DNA of 64,000 nucleotides, from positions 62,001 through 126,000 of the forward strand of contig JAGFBZ010002548.1 in NCBI GenBank assembly GCA_018398805.1, in the 5' to 3' direction. Numbering within the stretch: the stretch's first letter is position 1; every line of letters starts with the position of its first letter. The notes below the pieces were generated by a model that was not told where the DNA came from, did not search any database, and saw only the letters and a list, made by a program, of their open reading frames with translations. The position numbers and the translations under genes are program-made. The stretch comes from Hirundichthys speculiger (Eukaryota > Chordata > Actinopteri > Beloniformes > Exocoetidae). Positions 42,205-53,343 of this stretch are shown piece after piece.

Positions 42205-44620
42205 TAGGGCTGAACGATTTTGAGAAATAATATAATTGTGATTTTTTTTTTTACCTATATTGCGATTGCGATTTGACTTGCGATTATATTTTTGAGTAGC
42301 GGCTTGCCTGAATCGGGCCGCCACCCTGGCCATGTTCCTGTGGGTCTTGAACTTCTGGGGACCTTCCACATGGAGTTGCAGCACTCACTTCACACAGGGC
42401 ATTTTTAAACCTTCAGTAGTATACACTGTGTCATTTTAAAAGGTCAGGAAACATTACACAATGTCATACCATTCATTTACTGCTCTAGATTCTAATAAGG
42501 ATGTAAAGGAAGAGATATTACTTGCTTTCAGCATGTATCATATTTATTGTTTCCAGAACATTTTCTGCGTCACACCAAAATTGAAAATCACAACGTGCCG
42601 TGAAATAAATGACCAGAATATTGCACAACAGAACATTTGACTAAGGCTGCCGCTGAAGGCACTAGATTAGTAACATTGAACTTTTTTTTCCTGCTCAAAA
42701 GGCAAAAGCAGATTGCAAAAATTTCTTGTAAACAGTTTCTTGTAAACAGTTGTTTTTGTCAACGTGCTTCCCCCAACGGGGTACATTCAGTTGGACCCCC
42801 CCCCCCCACCCTCCATAAGGCAAAGTGGTGCTGAATGTTACTCAAAGGCTAGGTCAAAACTAAAATAAATAAAACATACCACTTAAATAAAATATGCTAT
42901 GGCAAAGTGCAAAATGTGTGCAAAATTCTCAGAACCTTTCAAATAGAAAAACTTAAATAGATTTTACAAAAGAAGCCTTACACCACTTCCTTTCCCGTTA
43001 CTAGTCAACACTCAAATTTTTGGTCAAGAAAACCAGCATGTCGACCTTTCCAGGTTTCAGACAAGAGCGGTCGCAGGTGACCACATTACCTGCTGTACTA
43101 AAAAGTCTCTCGGAGGGTAAACTTGTGGCTGGTATGCAAAGGTATTTGCGAGCCAGTTGGCTCAGCATTGGAAATTGTACCTTGCGATCCTTCCACCAGG
43201 AGAGGGGATCTTCCTCTTCATCAAGTTTTGTTGATGACATGTAGCTGTTGAGTGCAGCCACAATGGCATCCTTGAGCTGCACAGTGGATGCAGGCCTAGC
43301 AGGGACCGCCCTGGCACTCTTCAGGAAGCTGCCCAATTACTTCTTTCTTTTCCCCCCATTGGATGGCTCTGCTGCCCTTGGACCTGGAAGCACGGTGTGT
43401 GTGGTCACGGTGGTGGTGCTGACGCTTGTCTCACAGGGCCTCTGCTACAAAATACAGAGACAGAAAGAGTGGTCAAAGAGATAAGAGCTGCGCAGTTTTA
43501 CAATATGTTTTTTGTGCCACTTGTTCCAATTCTCTCTTCACTCTCTCTTTGGTGGTTCCTAGAGCTGTTATGCTCATGTAGTTGTATCTCGGATCCAGGA
43601 ATGTAGCGATGTCTAGCAGCTCCTGACAATCTGGGTCGCTGTATTTTTCCTTCATGTAGGCCAGGATTTTTGACTTGATTTCCTTGGTAAAGGTTGTGTC
43701 ATCATCCTCTTCAGCCAGGAATTTTGTTTTCATGAGATGCAGGACAGGTTTTAGGTATGACACACTTGCATATGACTCCCCAGAGAGGGCGTTTGTAAAT
43801 GCCTTGAGAGACTGCACGGCGGCGTTTACAGATTCAAGGACATCCTTGTCTCGCCAGTTGAGCATCAGGTGACGGGTCTTTTTGTCTTTAGACAGAACTT
43901 CAGACAAGGCCTTCTCCTGCTCCAAAACCCTCTCCGTCATCATCTGCCTTGAGCCCCATCGTGTAGGACACTCCCTGATCAATGAATGCTCTTTCAGACG
44001 AAGATCCCTCTGTGCCTCACGCAGTGCTCTCCCTTTCTTCCAACTGTGGGAGAAACTGCCAACCATCTGTTTACAGGCTCCTGTTGCCTGGCTTACTCTG
44101 TTGTCATTTTTCAAGGCATTTTCTGGAGGGAAAAAAACAAACGAACACAGAGACAGGGAAAAAGAGATGAGTGAGAGAGTTCATTTTTAAATTATACAAT
44201 GGTATTTGCACGACAGGACTTGCACAAAACTCTTTTCTGTTGTATGTCTGCGGCGTCAAAGCCAAAATATTGCCATAACAGCGATGTTCCATTTTGCTTT
44301 TGGATTATTTTGTGCGGATTCTGAGTGTCTTGTGCTGCGGGATCTCCAGAAGCCATGCTTGCTGTGCGTGTGTTTCCTTTGTAAACATAAACCACCACCA
44401 CCAGACATAAAGTGAGCACTGGGTGCGTCACGTGCACTACAGGGACACTTCTGATTGGTTAGAATGGAGAGCACAGCACAGCAGTGTTGTAAACACTATC
44501 AGACTCGCTCTGGTAGAAAATATTAAAATAAATAATTTAAAAATAATCGCATTCTTTGCGATTAGCTAATCACATGGTTTCAAATCCCGATTTCGGTTTG
44601 AAAACAATCGTTCAGCCTTA
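42205..44620 (-). mobile_element. hAT transposon with partial transposase
   Basis: TIRs TAGGGCTGAACGATT / AATCGTTCAGCCTTA; 8-bp duplication gttagcat (42197..42204) against gtttgcat (44621..44628). The transposase is on the minus strand with the central part deleted. Sister family of the element at 50367..53675. Confidence 0.9.
43015..44356 (-). pseudogene. hAT transposase (ZBED-like), internally deleted
   Basis: Start at 44356 (MASGDPAAQ). A BED finger begins TSLLWQYFGFDAADIQQ...CKSC and breaks off near 44192. After a gap, 44114..43473 gives CKQMVGSFSHSWKKGRALRE, ECPTRWGSRQMMTERVLEQ and ELLDIATFLDPRYN. 43336..43015 gives [20 protein letters not shown] and [15 protein letters not shown], the hATC dimerisation domain. 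The segment carrying the first catalytic Asp (DLWSS region in the sister element) is lost. Confidence 0.85.
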
Positions 44621-44628
44621 GTTTGCAT

Positions 44629-44917
44629 CCTGTTTTTCTTTTTAGCTCTTGTTAGTGAAAGCTTGCCTGACATTTACTCTTGTTCAGGCTTTTGCTTGAT
44701 CACTCTCTTGTTTTATCTTTCTCATGTCCTCTGTCATTACTTTCCTTGGTTTCTTAGTCACCTCTGCCATAATGTTCACCGTGCAAAACATGCAAAACTG
44801 AACTAGCTCTATGAGTTAGCCTCAATTTATTGTTATGTGATACAGTGTTTATATATGTGATATATATAAAGTCATATGCAGTTCTTGAGAGGACAAAACA
44901 TACCGAGGTTCAGAAGT
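44629..44917. other. unassigned short stretch
   Basis: No coding frame or repeat recognised between two DNA elements. Confidence 0.4.
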
Positions 44918-45898
44918 CATGGTTTCCTGCAGACCTTATTTGGCCAGGCGCCCCGCCCGGCCTGAAATCTCGAGCGCCCGGGCTACAATGTCGGGGAAAA
45001 AAAAATGTCGGGCAAAAAAAAAAAATGCAATGCATGCAAGCGACACGGCAGCGCTTGAGAACTGATCAGCGCACATAGGTTTGTGTTATAATGAATTAAT
45101 GTTGATTCTCTAGTGCTGCGCTGTTTGCCTGCAGTGCATTCTGCGCCACCTCTCTCTCTCTCTTTCACTCACACACACACACACACACAGTGATAACCTC
45201 TCTGTCGATCACTCACGTTTGACAGCTCACATCTTGTCTCACTTCAATACAAGTTTTCCTCCGCTCGCTTTTATGTCGGTCCGTAATTATTTATAGTCAG
45301 TAGAGATTCTGGTAAACTTTATTCGTAATAGAGCCGGTGCTTTTGTTTTGACCAGACAGTGCGACCTCTCACTGCCGTTTTTTTTTTTTTTTGGTTCGCC
45401 AATTCATTAAAGTGACACACGCACACACTAATCAACATTATATTTAACTTTGTCTATAAAAGAAAAAAAAGAACATTAGGTATTTAAACTAACTAACTAA
45501 ATAAATAAAGACTAATGGGCGCACTGCCTGTCATCTGGACTCCAAGCTCACGTAGCTTCACTTGACAGCTGTCACTCTGAGGTGATTGATGACCAGTCCG
45601 CCCAGTCAAAAAGGTAACGCCTACTATGTAATTTACTGATATGCAATTGATCAATAGTAGAGTAAATGAGACATAGTCTTTTAGTTAAGAAACTGAGGTA
45701 GCCTACACTTTTTTTAGTGTTTTCCATCATCATGTTTGTGGGTTTGTTGTTAAGCAACTTCTTTCATATCTTGAGGGCAAAAATAATAATTGAATAATCT
45801 AATTAATTAAGTTATTTATCCTTTTTTTTGGTTCTCGGCTACCGTTCTCGGCTTGAAAACCCCCCCTCCGCCAAAGTTTTTTCCTGCAGGAAACCCTG
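44918..45898. mobile_element. non-autonomous DNA element with CAGGGTTTCCTGCAG-type ends
   Basis: CATGGTTTCCTGCAG at the left pairs with CTGCAGGAAACCCTG at the right. About 980 bp, no transposase, with A/C-rich and (AC)n stretches inside (45172..45188). A target duplication is not clear, so ends are approximate. Confidence 0.65.
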
Positions 45899-46401
45899 GA
45901 AGTTGCTTTATGGGTTTCTCCTGAGAGCAGGCCCGGCTGAGAGCTCAATCACAATTCCTAAAGATAATTCAACGTTCCATTATAAGTAGGGATGCACCGA
46001 AATGAAAACTCTTGGCCGAAACCGAAAATGAAGAAACCAAGGCCGAAACCCGAAACACAGAAATAAATTATAATGTCAATTATTAGTACCATTGCATTCA
46101 TGGCTATGACTGTGTACTAACCTCACTAAAATCAAGGCATTACCATTGCATAAATTAATATTAATGCTACAAAGAATAAATTAATTGCAAAATTATGAAA
46201 ATATTTATTAGCACTGACATTACAACAATGCATAATTTAAAACAAAATTCAAATAAAATGTTTAACTTGACCCCACTCAGGTGTACATTAAATAATAATA
46301 CAGGCCTATAACTGACTGGCCTGCTGAAAGATTGTAAAATTGTTCTCTCATAAAAACACATTTAAGTCAAGTGCATTTAAAAAAAATTCTCTGTAGGACT
46401 A

Positions 46402-46605
46402 CTACAACAAAAATGTCTGCATGTTGTTGCAGCTCACGTCATGGACGTGAGCTGCAACAACATTAAACAGCTCAGGTAAACCCACGTCTGAGAAATGTCG
46501 TCTGCTCGGCATGGAATAACGGGGCTCAATGTGCTCGATCAGCCTACGAAATCCCACATCCTCTACAACAGAGAACGGCTGATCATCTAAGGTAGGGGTA
46601 TTCAA
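46402..46605 (-). pseudogene. hAT transposase fragment (post-BED region)
   Basis: LDDQPFSVVEDVGFRRLIEH then IEPRYSMPSRRHFSDVGLPE, the conserved stretch before the catalytic core. It breaks up in a perfect 19-bp inverted repeat (46422..46462). Confidence 0.8.
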
Positions 46606-46802
46606 CTAAAATTCAAAGAGGTCCGGTTGGAGAAAATTTCCTAAAGCAAAGGTCCAGAACACCATAATGTCATAACGTTATGGTTTGTGTGATAATACTG
46701 AAGTAGCCTAGTAGTTGTATCAACATCTGCATGTAATCAACATCTGATCAAATAAAGAAAGTACAATTCAAAAACATTTTGACAGTATTTATTGTCACTT
46801 AA

Positions 46803-47199
46803 AGGTGGGGTAGATGTTCTTTGAAAAACGGTTCCAGCAATCCAATTCAATTGAGATTTTGAAAATATACACTCCCTCCCTCCTCCCAAAGGCTCCGCCT
46901 CCTCCTCTTCAGCTCACCCCTCGAAACCACACCTTCACACGATTCAAGACTACATGAACCACAGGGTGGGAGGGAGGGGAGTGCATTGATATTTGATGGA
47001 CGTTTTAGGTAGCCAATAAATGTAAAGATGATCAGTACATTGATTGGTCAGAGTTTTTCTCTGATTATACCCTCTAGACCGGACCAAAACATTTAGTTTT
47101 TTTGCAAACATTTTATTTCAGTGGGTGCAATGGGAATGTGAAAAGGTTTTCAGGCAATATTGTAAAACGTGCTGCAAAAAAAGAACACCTACCCCACCT
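46803..47199. mobile_element. MITE with TTAA target duplication
   Basis: AGGTGGGGTAGATGTTCTTT / AAAGAACACCTACCCCACCT, 397 bp, flanked by TTAA (46799..46802, 47200..47203). TTAA targets are used by piggyBac and Kolobok elements. Confidence 0.85.
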
Positions 47200-47334
47200 T
47201 TAACATTAAACCAGACAGATTTGAATTTAAAAATGAAATAGAGAAAATATTTTTTAATCTAACAGCTGAGCATTGTCAGACACATAGGGGACTCATCTAC
47301 AGCTAAGCCTACACATAGTGCCTTATGAATGGCT

Positions 47335-47841
47335 TCATCCAGCTGGATGTGACATCTTTGTGGCTGATGATGCTGATATGGGTATTTGCTTTATTTTGTC
47401 ACAAATCTCTTCTTTTTGTTTTCCCTCAAGTAAGGTTTCAGCGACTGCACTCATGCACTCCTTAACAATCTCTCCATCAGTGAATGGTTTTTTGTTCTGA
47501 CCCAAAATCCAAACAACTCTAAGGGAACATTCATGAGCACGTTGTTGGGCAGTGAATGAATGGGTCAGGATTCTAGTGGACTGATCATACTGGGCTCTGA
47601 GACTGCTTATTTTCTGTGACCTTAGTTCAGACTTCGGGGGGTATGTTTGGTCAAAAACTTTGTGCTTTGTCTCATAGTTGCGTTTCACATTGCCACTTTT
47701 AATGAGAGCTACAGTCTCTGAGCAGATGAGACACACTGGTTTTGTGCTCCCAGTGGGAAGAATGAACATGAAGGAGTCTGTCCATTCTGGGTTGAAAGCT
47801 CTGTTTTCACTGTCCACTTTTCTCTTCTTGAAGAGCGCCAT
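47335..47841 (-). pseudogene. Charlie-type hAT transposase N-terminal part
   Basis: 168 codons: MALFKKRKVDSENRAFNPEW, FILPTGSTKPVCLICSETVA and VKRNYETKHKVFDQTYPP, a C2H2/BED-like finger (C-x2-C...H-x4-H). This is the pattern of the GTF2IRD2/FAM200/ZMYM6 hAT-derived family. It continues only to QIPISASSATKMSH, then is lost. Confidence 0.85.
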
Positions 47842-48049
47842 GAGTAGTTATTTTTCTCTGCTGTCTCTTCCTCTCTGTTTCTCCCTGTCTTTCGCTCACT
47901 CACCTCTCCGTCTTCTCTCCCTGTATCGCTTCTTTCCTTCACTATCTTTCTAACTTTCTATTTTTCAATCGTCTTCCCGTTCGGTTCTCACCTTTCATCT
48001 GACTGCAGTCAGAGTTGCTATGTTAATCGCCCATCGTGCAGAGATGTGA

Positions 48050-48280
48050 TTGGCTGGGTAGCATCACATGGAATGACTTAACTCGCACGCAATTGGTTTG
48101 TGCGTTTCCTGATCCCTTTGCCTTGGCACCATCACTGGAAAACTTTCTTGCCTTTTCAAATACGTCCGCCACAGACGGAGTGGGCGTGCTCGGAGGGATT
48201 TTCCTTTTCTGTGCCGCCGCCTTCTCATATTCAGAATGGCGATCGGGATGTTTGGATTTCAGGTGATAAATCAAACCCAA
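48050..48280 (-). pseudogene. hAT BED finger end
   Basis: GLIYHLKSKHPDRHSEYEKA has the HxxxxH half of a BED finger, followed by a Ser/Thr/Pro linker. It belongs to the outer element (45987..48544). Confidence 0.7.
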
Positions 48281-48884
48281 CGTGGAGAAACTCTTTGCAG
48301 ATGCACCCTCTTGAAATTTCAGCGTTACATCTTCTACAAATCGCTATCCGTGGGTCTTATTCAGATATATTGAAATACGTCCACAGTGGGGACGTATTTC
48401 AATATGGCCCCTATCCAGACAAGCGCGTGCTGGCCGCGGTTTTTGTTCGTCATCACAACATCCTGTTTTGGCCGTGTTGTCTCGGTGATAAAAGTCTTAA
48501 AATAAAATAAAATTTTCGGTGGCCGAATTTTCGGTGCATCCCTAATTATAAGACAATTGAAACTGATATTTTGTGATGATAAGGTTATCTTATTGTGTAG
48601 GGGTGTGCCAAAAAAATCGATTCGCATAAGAATCGCGATTCTCATTTGCTATGATCCAAAATTTAAATAAAATGTCTCAAAATCAATTTGAAAAAATAAA
48701 TAAAAATAAAAAAACTCAGCTGGCTGTCCGTCTCCATTTTGTAACTACGCGGGACATCCTGACGCCACCACGCAGCCGGTTCTGGAACGTACGTACGCAC
48801 GCACGCATGCACGCATGCACGGAAAGCACCAAAACAAAGAGGAAACAACAAAGATGGGGGAAAAGGAGATCCACCCGGGCCTGT

Positions 48885-49070
48885 TTTTCGCTAAAGGCTA
48901 AAATTTGGCGTCATTTCGGTTTTTACCGAATGCCCGGAAACACCGAGCTGGACATGACGCACAGAGTGTGCAACCATTGCAAAACTAAGATCAAGCACTT
49001 CAGCAACACAACAAATGTGCGGGCTCATGTTACACGGAGCAGAGTCAGCTGCAGACCAACGTACATTGCA
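48885..49070 (+). pseudogene. hAT BED zinc finger
   Basis: SLKAKIWRHFGFYRMPGNTE, HRVCNHCKTKIKHFSNTTNV and RAHVTR: the aromatic start, CxxC pair and the first His of a BED finger. The second His is lost, and downstream A-run slippage (49106..49118) shifts the frame. Confidence 0.8.
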
Positions 49071-49245
49071 GGGCTTCACCAAGCTCTGCCAGCTCCCAGG
49101 GGCAAAAAAAAAAAAAACCTCACTCAGCCTGCTTCATTGCCAAAGACCTACAGCCTTCAGCTTGGTTCATGCTCAGAAATCAGGTCGTCTGCGTGTGTGA
49201 CGCAGATAACGCAAAGATGCCCCCCCACCCTCCACAGACACTCCG

Positions 49246-49524
49246 GTGCTCCTCCCCAAAACTGTAGGTGACCACAGACAGTGCCACAGAGAGGAGAGAA
49301 AGGAGGCCTCTGATTGGTCAATTCTACATCCGCGTAGAAAAGAGCGCGTCATTGAAAAAATGAGGAAGTACCCACATCTGTACGATTCTGGTTCTCCACA
49401 CCACAAAGACAGCACATATTCTAGTAATTCATGGAGGGAGATAGAGATGAATGTGGGTGTGGATACGGCCGAGACGGTGAGGAAGTGGAAAAACGCAAGA
49501 GATAAGTTTAGTAAGTTTAGCTAG
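49246..49524 (+). pseudogene. MADF-domain fragment
   Basis: ERVIEKMRKYPHLYDSGSPH, then SWREIEMNVGVDTAETVRKW and KNARDKFSKF match a MADF (Adf1-type Myb-like) domain: hydrophobic start, xxPxLYD, W..I...L and W...RD.F. Such proteins are encoded by PIF/Harbinger transposons and by host regulators. It lies between two pieces of hAT transposase, so it is probably an inserted Harbinger fragment. Confidence 0.7.
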
Positions 49525-50692
49525 TTCGTGATTGTCACTCTCGCGTTGTGGCATGGAATAACATAGCGCAGACTGCGCTTCAAAATTGGGCATAAATCAA
49601 AAATAACTGCGGCATACCTGCGACAAGCGACTGCGACACATTGCTGCGAGAGTAAACACAGCCCTTTACAGTGATGTTGAGAACGAAGGGGTTTATCTGC
49701 ATGTTGCAGACAGCCATAGGCGGAAATCCCGGGGGGGGACACAGGGGACGTGTCCCCCCCCTTCCATAAAGTTGTCTCCCCCAAAAAAATCATTGTAAGC
49801 ACACAAAAACAATTGAATAATAATATAGTCATGTTCAATAAAAGTACAACACAAGCGCTGCAAATTATAAACGTAAAAACCTTTTTTTTTTTAATGGTTG
49901 AAACATTGTGACCCCCCTATTTCTCAAAGTGGTTTAGTCCACATGCTGTTTCTAACGGGCAGGGCTACCGGCAGCTCCGTGTGTCAGCGAGCAAACGATC
50001 GTCTCGTACACACGGCAGACTGTACTGAGTGATGTATGAAAACCAGTAAGTCATTTATCACACCCGCTTGTTTAACAAGCTCAAGGTTGTAACATGAAAG
50101 TGACATTTCTCTTGCTTGGTCCGAAATCAGCCTCTCTCTTTTACAATATACAGTTACAATTGATCATTTAAATGTAGAAGGGATTTTTAATTGTATTTTA
50201 TTTTTGCATTTTTAAGTTGCCATATTTAACGGCGTAGTTGTAATATGTTGTTGTATTTTGTTTGTCAAAAAATACAACACTACAATATAATAATACCTAA
50301 TACCATTGTTGATTTTTCAGTTTGAACATTGAAAAACCTGTATACAGGTAGAATATGCACTGATACTAGGGCTGGGCGATATGAGAAAAAGTTATATTTC
50401 GATTTTTTTTTCCCCCCAAAATGCTCGATTTCGATTTTATATCACGATATTAACAAAATCACTATTTTTGGATCAATTTTTTTTATTTTCTGGTAAAAAC
50501 TTACAAATGAACAAAAAAAGCTTAACAAGCTTTTGGTTTCGCAGAACAAAAACAAAATAGTTGTACATTCTTTTGTGAAATAAAGAAACTAGGAAACCTT
50601 GGTGCAAATTCTAGCAGCTTTCAAAAACAAAAACATGAAGTGCATTTAGCTTCTGCTGCAATGAAAAAAAAAACATAGTGCAATACTGTTTC

Positions 50693-51720
50693 TCACAAGT
50701 TGCGAGCAAGGAAGACAAGCATATCCACCTTCTCAGGTTTTAAAGCTGCCCTGTGGCAGGTCACAATGTTCCCCCCTGTGCTAAATACCCTCTCAGACGG
50801 TGTGCTGGTTGCAGGGATGCACAAATAGCGCTTTGCAAGGCCACCAAGTCTTGGGAAGTTCTTTTCATTTACCTTCCACCATTGCAGTGGGTCCATCTCG
50901 CTGTCTGCATCTGCTACTATCAAGTAGTTTTCAAGTTCCCGCTCAACTCTCTCTCTGTCATTGAGTCCTGGGCTGGATTCTGATTTCTTAAAGAAGCTGC
51001 CCAATGACCTTTTTTGTTTCTGCAGGGGAGGGGATGCTGCAGCATCTCCTGCCTCTGCTTGTTCTGGTGCTGCTTCCTCTGTTCTGACTGAAGTGGAGCA
51101 GTCCTCCAACATCTCAGACACTGCTCTCATTTTGATGGCATGAATGTTTTCTGGCTTAATGTATTGTGTCTTGAAACGCGGATCTACCAAAGATGCAACA
51201 TCAAGCAGTTCTTCAATAATCGGATCAGCATACTTTTCATCCAGGTATGACATGACTGTCATCTTCAATTCTTTGGTGAGCTGTGTTTCATCGTCGGATG
51301 GCTTGAGAATCTGTGTTCTGAAAAGTTGCAGCATCGGCTTGAGGTAGGACACACTCACATAATTTTCACTGGAGAGTGAATCAGTGAATTCCATTAGTGG
51401 ATTCAGGGCCCCATGCACAGACTCCAGGACATCTATATCTTGCCATGCAGGAACCAGTTGTCTTGTCTTTTTGTCTGCTCCCAAGACCTGAGCGATGGCT
51501 TTCTGCTGCTCCAGCATCCTCTCCACCATCTTCTGACGTGACCCCCACCTAGTGGGTGACTCAGTCACTAACTTGTGCTGGGGTAGATGAAGCTCTTCCT
51601 GAGCAACAGCCAGGTCTCTCTTCTTCTTCCATGAAAAGCTGAAGGCAGCCACTGCTTTCTTACACACACCTACAGCACGCTCCACTTTCTTGTGCTTTAC
51701 CAGCTTTCTCTGGGGAGTAG
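50693..51720 (-). CDS. hAT transposase, last exon (catalytic C-terminal and hATC domain)
   Basis: Open frame to the stop at 50693. The frame also runs upstream through a poly(T)/GGGG stretch to 51820, but coding similarity starts near RKLVKHKKVERAVGVCKKAV (about 51712), after a plausible CCCCAG acceptor. Then VTESPTRWGSRQKMVERMLE (catalytic helix region with RW), VSYLKPMLQLFRTQIL, EELLDVASLVDPRFKT, a variable linker, and the dimerisation domain [20 protein letters not shown] with [15 protein letters not shown]. It cuts and joins DNA in hAT transposition. No internal stop. Confidence 0.88.
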
Positions 51721-51887
51721 GGGGGTGGGGTGGGGGGGAGGATGAAACGAAAAAAAAAAAAAGAAACCAGTATGAATATTTATAATACAGAATATTGCAC
51801 ATGAGGGGCTGGATATTCAAGACAGTTTTTTTTTTTTTTTATTAATAGACAAGGGCATGAATCCAACATAGTTTGAATAGTTTAGAA

Positions 51888-52084
51888 CAGGGGTGTCAAC
51901 TGATTCCTGAAAGGGTCGTGTGCAGAAACACAGCTGACTTGTTTCATTCAATCAACTGAACTGGTTCAGAGCTTTAGTGAAGACAACTAGTTGATTGATT
52001 AAAACAAGTCAGCTGTGTTTCTGCAAGGTTGGAACAAAAACCTGCAGCCACACGGCCCTTTAATGGATCAGTTTGAGACCTGTG
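51888..52084. mobile_element. hairpin MITE in the hAT intron
   Basis: CAGGGGTGTC...GAGACCTGTG, 197 bp, flanked by gtttagaa on both sides (51880..51887, 52085..52092). Internal arms 51921..51957 and 51989..52024 (AACACAGCTGACTTGTTT and its complement) would fold into a long hairpin. Confidence 0.85.
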
Positions 52085-52308
52085 GTTTAGAATCTTCTGA
52101 GGTGGCAAAAATAATCGTTGAGAAATGCATAAAGCATTATTTTAAGGGTGGCCTAATAAACATTATGAAGAGTACTGACACTCATTGTAAAACCTTTTTT
52201 CTTTTCTTTTTTTTTAAATAAGTTTTAAAAAACATGATAATTAACATTAGTTTTTTCATATTTATATGACCAGAAAATACAATTAAGGTATGCAATTCAG
52301 TTATTCAA

Positions 52309-52771
52309 CTTACCAACAGCTGAGTGAAGTCGGTGGCCAAAACACTGCAGGCGAGTCCAGTTGTTGAGGGAGGTTGCTTTCACTATATTTGCTCCACTAT
52401 CGGTGGTAATGCAGACTTGTTTGGTTTCACTTAGCCCCCACGAAGCAAGTGATTCTAACAGTCCTGATGCAATTGCTTCGGCAGTATGGTCTTCGGGAAA
52501 ATATGCCGTTTGGAGGCATTTGCTCTTCAAAGCCCAGTCTTGGTCAATATAGTGAGCAGTGAGGCTCATGTATGGTTCGGACGTTCGACTTGACCACAAG
52601 TCCGATGTGGTGGCGAAGTATGCCACGGCTTGCAGGTCCCTCTCAACCATCCCTCTGCACTCCGCATACAGGTGTGGGATTGCCATCTGCGAGAAGTGTT
52701 TGCGTCCTGGGAGTTGATAACGAGGGTCTATCACTTTCATTGCAATGTCGTTCACTGCTGCTTGGTTTTTA
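52309..52771 (-). CDS. hAT transposase, middle exon
   Basis: MKVIDPRYQLPGRKHFSQMA, AYFATTSDLWSSRTSEPYMS (with the first catalytic Asp in SDLWSS), LTAHYIDQDWALKSKCLQTA and VCITTDSGANIVKATSLNNW with the second catalytic Asp in TDSGAN, then LQCFGHRLHSAVG and a GGTAAGT donor at about 52308. In frame with the piece at 52917..53343 once the LINE tail is taken out. Confidence 0.85.
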
Positions 52772-52916
52772 TTCATTTTATTGTGATATTGAGTCTGTCG
52801 TTTTTATTGTGTTCTGTTGATCGTATGCGTTTCTATATGCTATGCATGTACTTGATGTCTAAAACAAATTTCCATAGTGGACAATAAAGTTAAACTCAAC
52901 TCAACTCAACTCATTA
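52772..52916 (+). mobile_element. LINE 3' tail inserted in hAT transposase
   Basis: 145 bp ending ACAATAAAGTTAAACTCAAC with an (AACTC)n tail. Flanked by the duplication ggttttta (52764..52771 and 52917..52924). It is the one clear break in the exon. Confidence 0.9.
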
Positions 52917-53343
52917 GGTTTTTAAATTCTTCTGTTTCGACAGTTCGTATTGGCAGCATGCCTTTTGCGATGAATTTTGTGACTGCGTGTGTAATGTCTT
53001 TGTGTCGTTTCGATGTTTTTTCATATGCCGTGGTGCTAGAAAGAGCGGACTGTATGGTCTGTTGATCGAGCTTCCTTTTGCTGGTTTTCGAGGGGGCATT
53101 ACCTGTCTTGCATAACTGTGCATGCTCTAATGGGTGGCATTGTCTCAAATGCTGAAACAAATTGGAGGTGTTTCCTGTTTTAGTAGCTACGTTCCTTCGA
53201 CATATTTTGCACAGTGTATTACTCTGTTGTTTGTCCGTCTTCAAATACCCAAAGTACCTCCAAGCAGCCGAACTTCTCAGGCCCTTCTTTTCAACGATGT
53301 CGTCCGTCTCCTGGGCAGTACTCTCACACAGAACTACCGTCAA
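52917..53343 (-). CDS. hAT transposase, first exon (BED finger)
   Basis: Start at 53343. SSAAWRYFGYLKTDKQQSNT, CKICRRNVATKTGNTSNLFQ and HLRQCHPLEH form a complete BED finger (CxxC...HxxxxH, about residues 27..71). Then a basic Ser/Thr/Lys linker, and FIAKGMLPIRTVETEEFKNL, the hAT region before the catalytic core. No stop until the LINE insertion. Confidence 0.88.

Larger units (their letters stand above)
46593..48000 (-). mobile_element. second hAT (GTF2IRD2/Charlie-like) nested
   Basis: The left edge GTAGGGGTATTCAACTAAA is a Charlie-type TIR. The right edge is not clear. Contains one transposase N-terminal frame and a TTAA MITE. Confidence 0.6.
45987..48544 (-). mobile_element. hAT transposon with nested hAT and MITE
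   Basis: TIRs TAGGGATGCACCGAAA / TTTTCGGTGCATCCCTA and a perfect 8-bp duplication attataag (45979..45986, 48545..48552). Remnants of a BED-type transposase on the minus strand are separated by a second hAT fragment (about 46593..48000). Confidence 0.93.
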
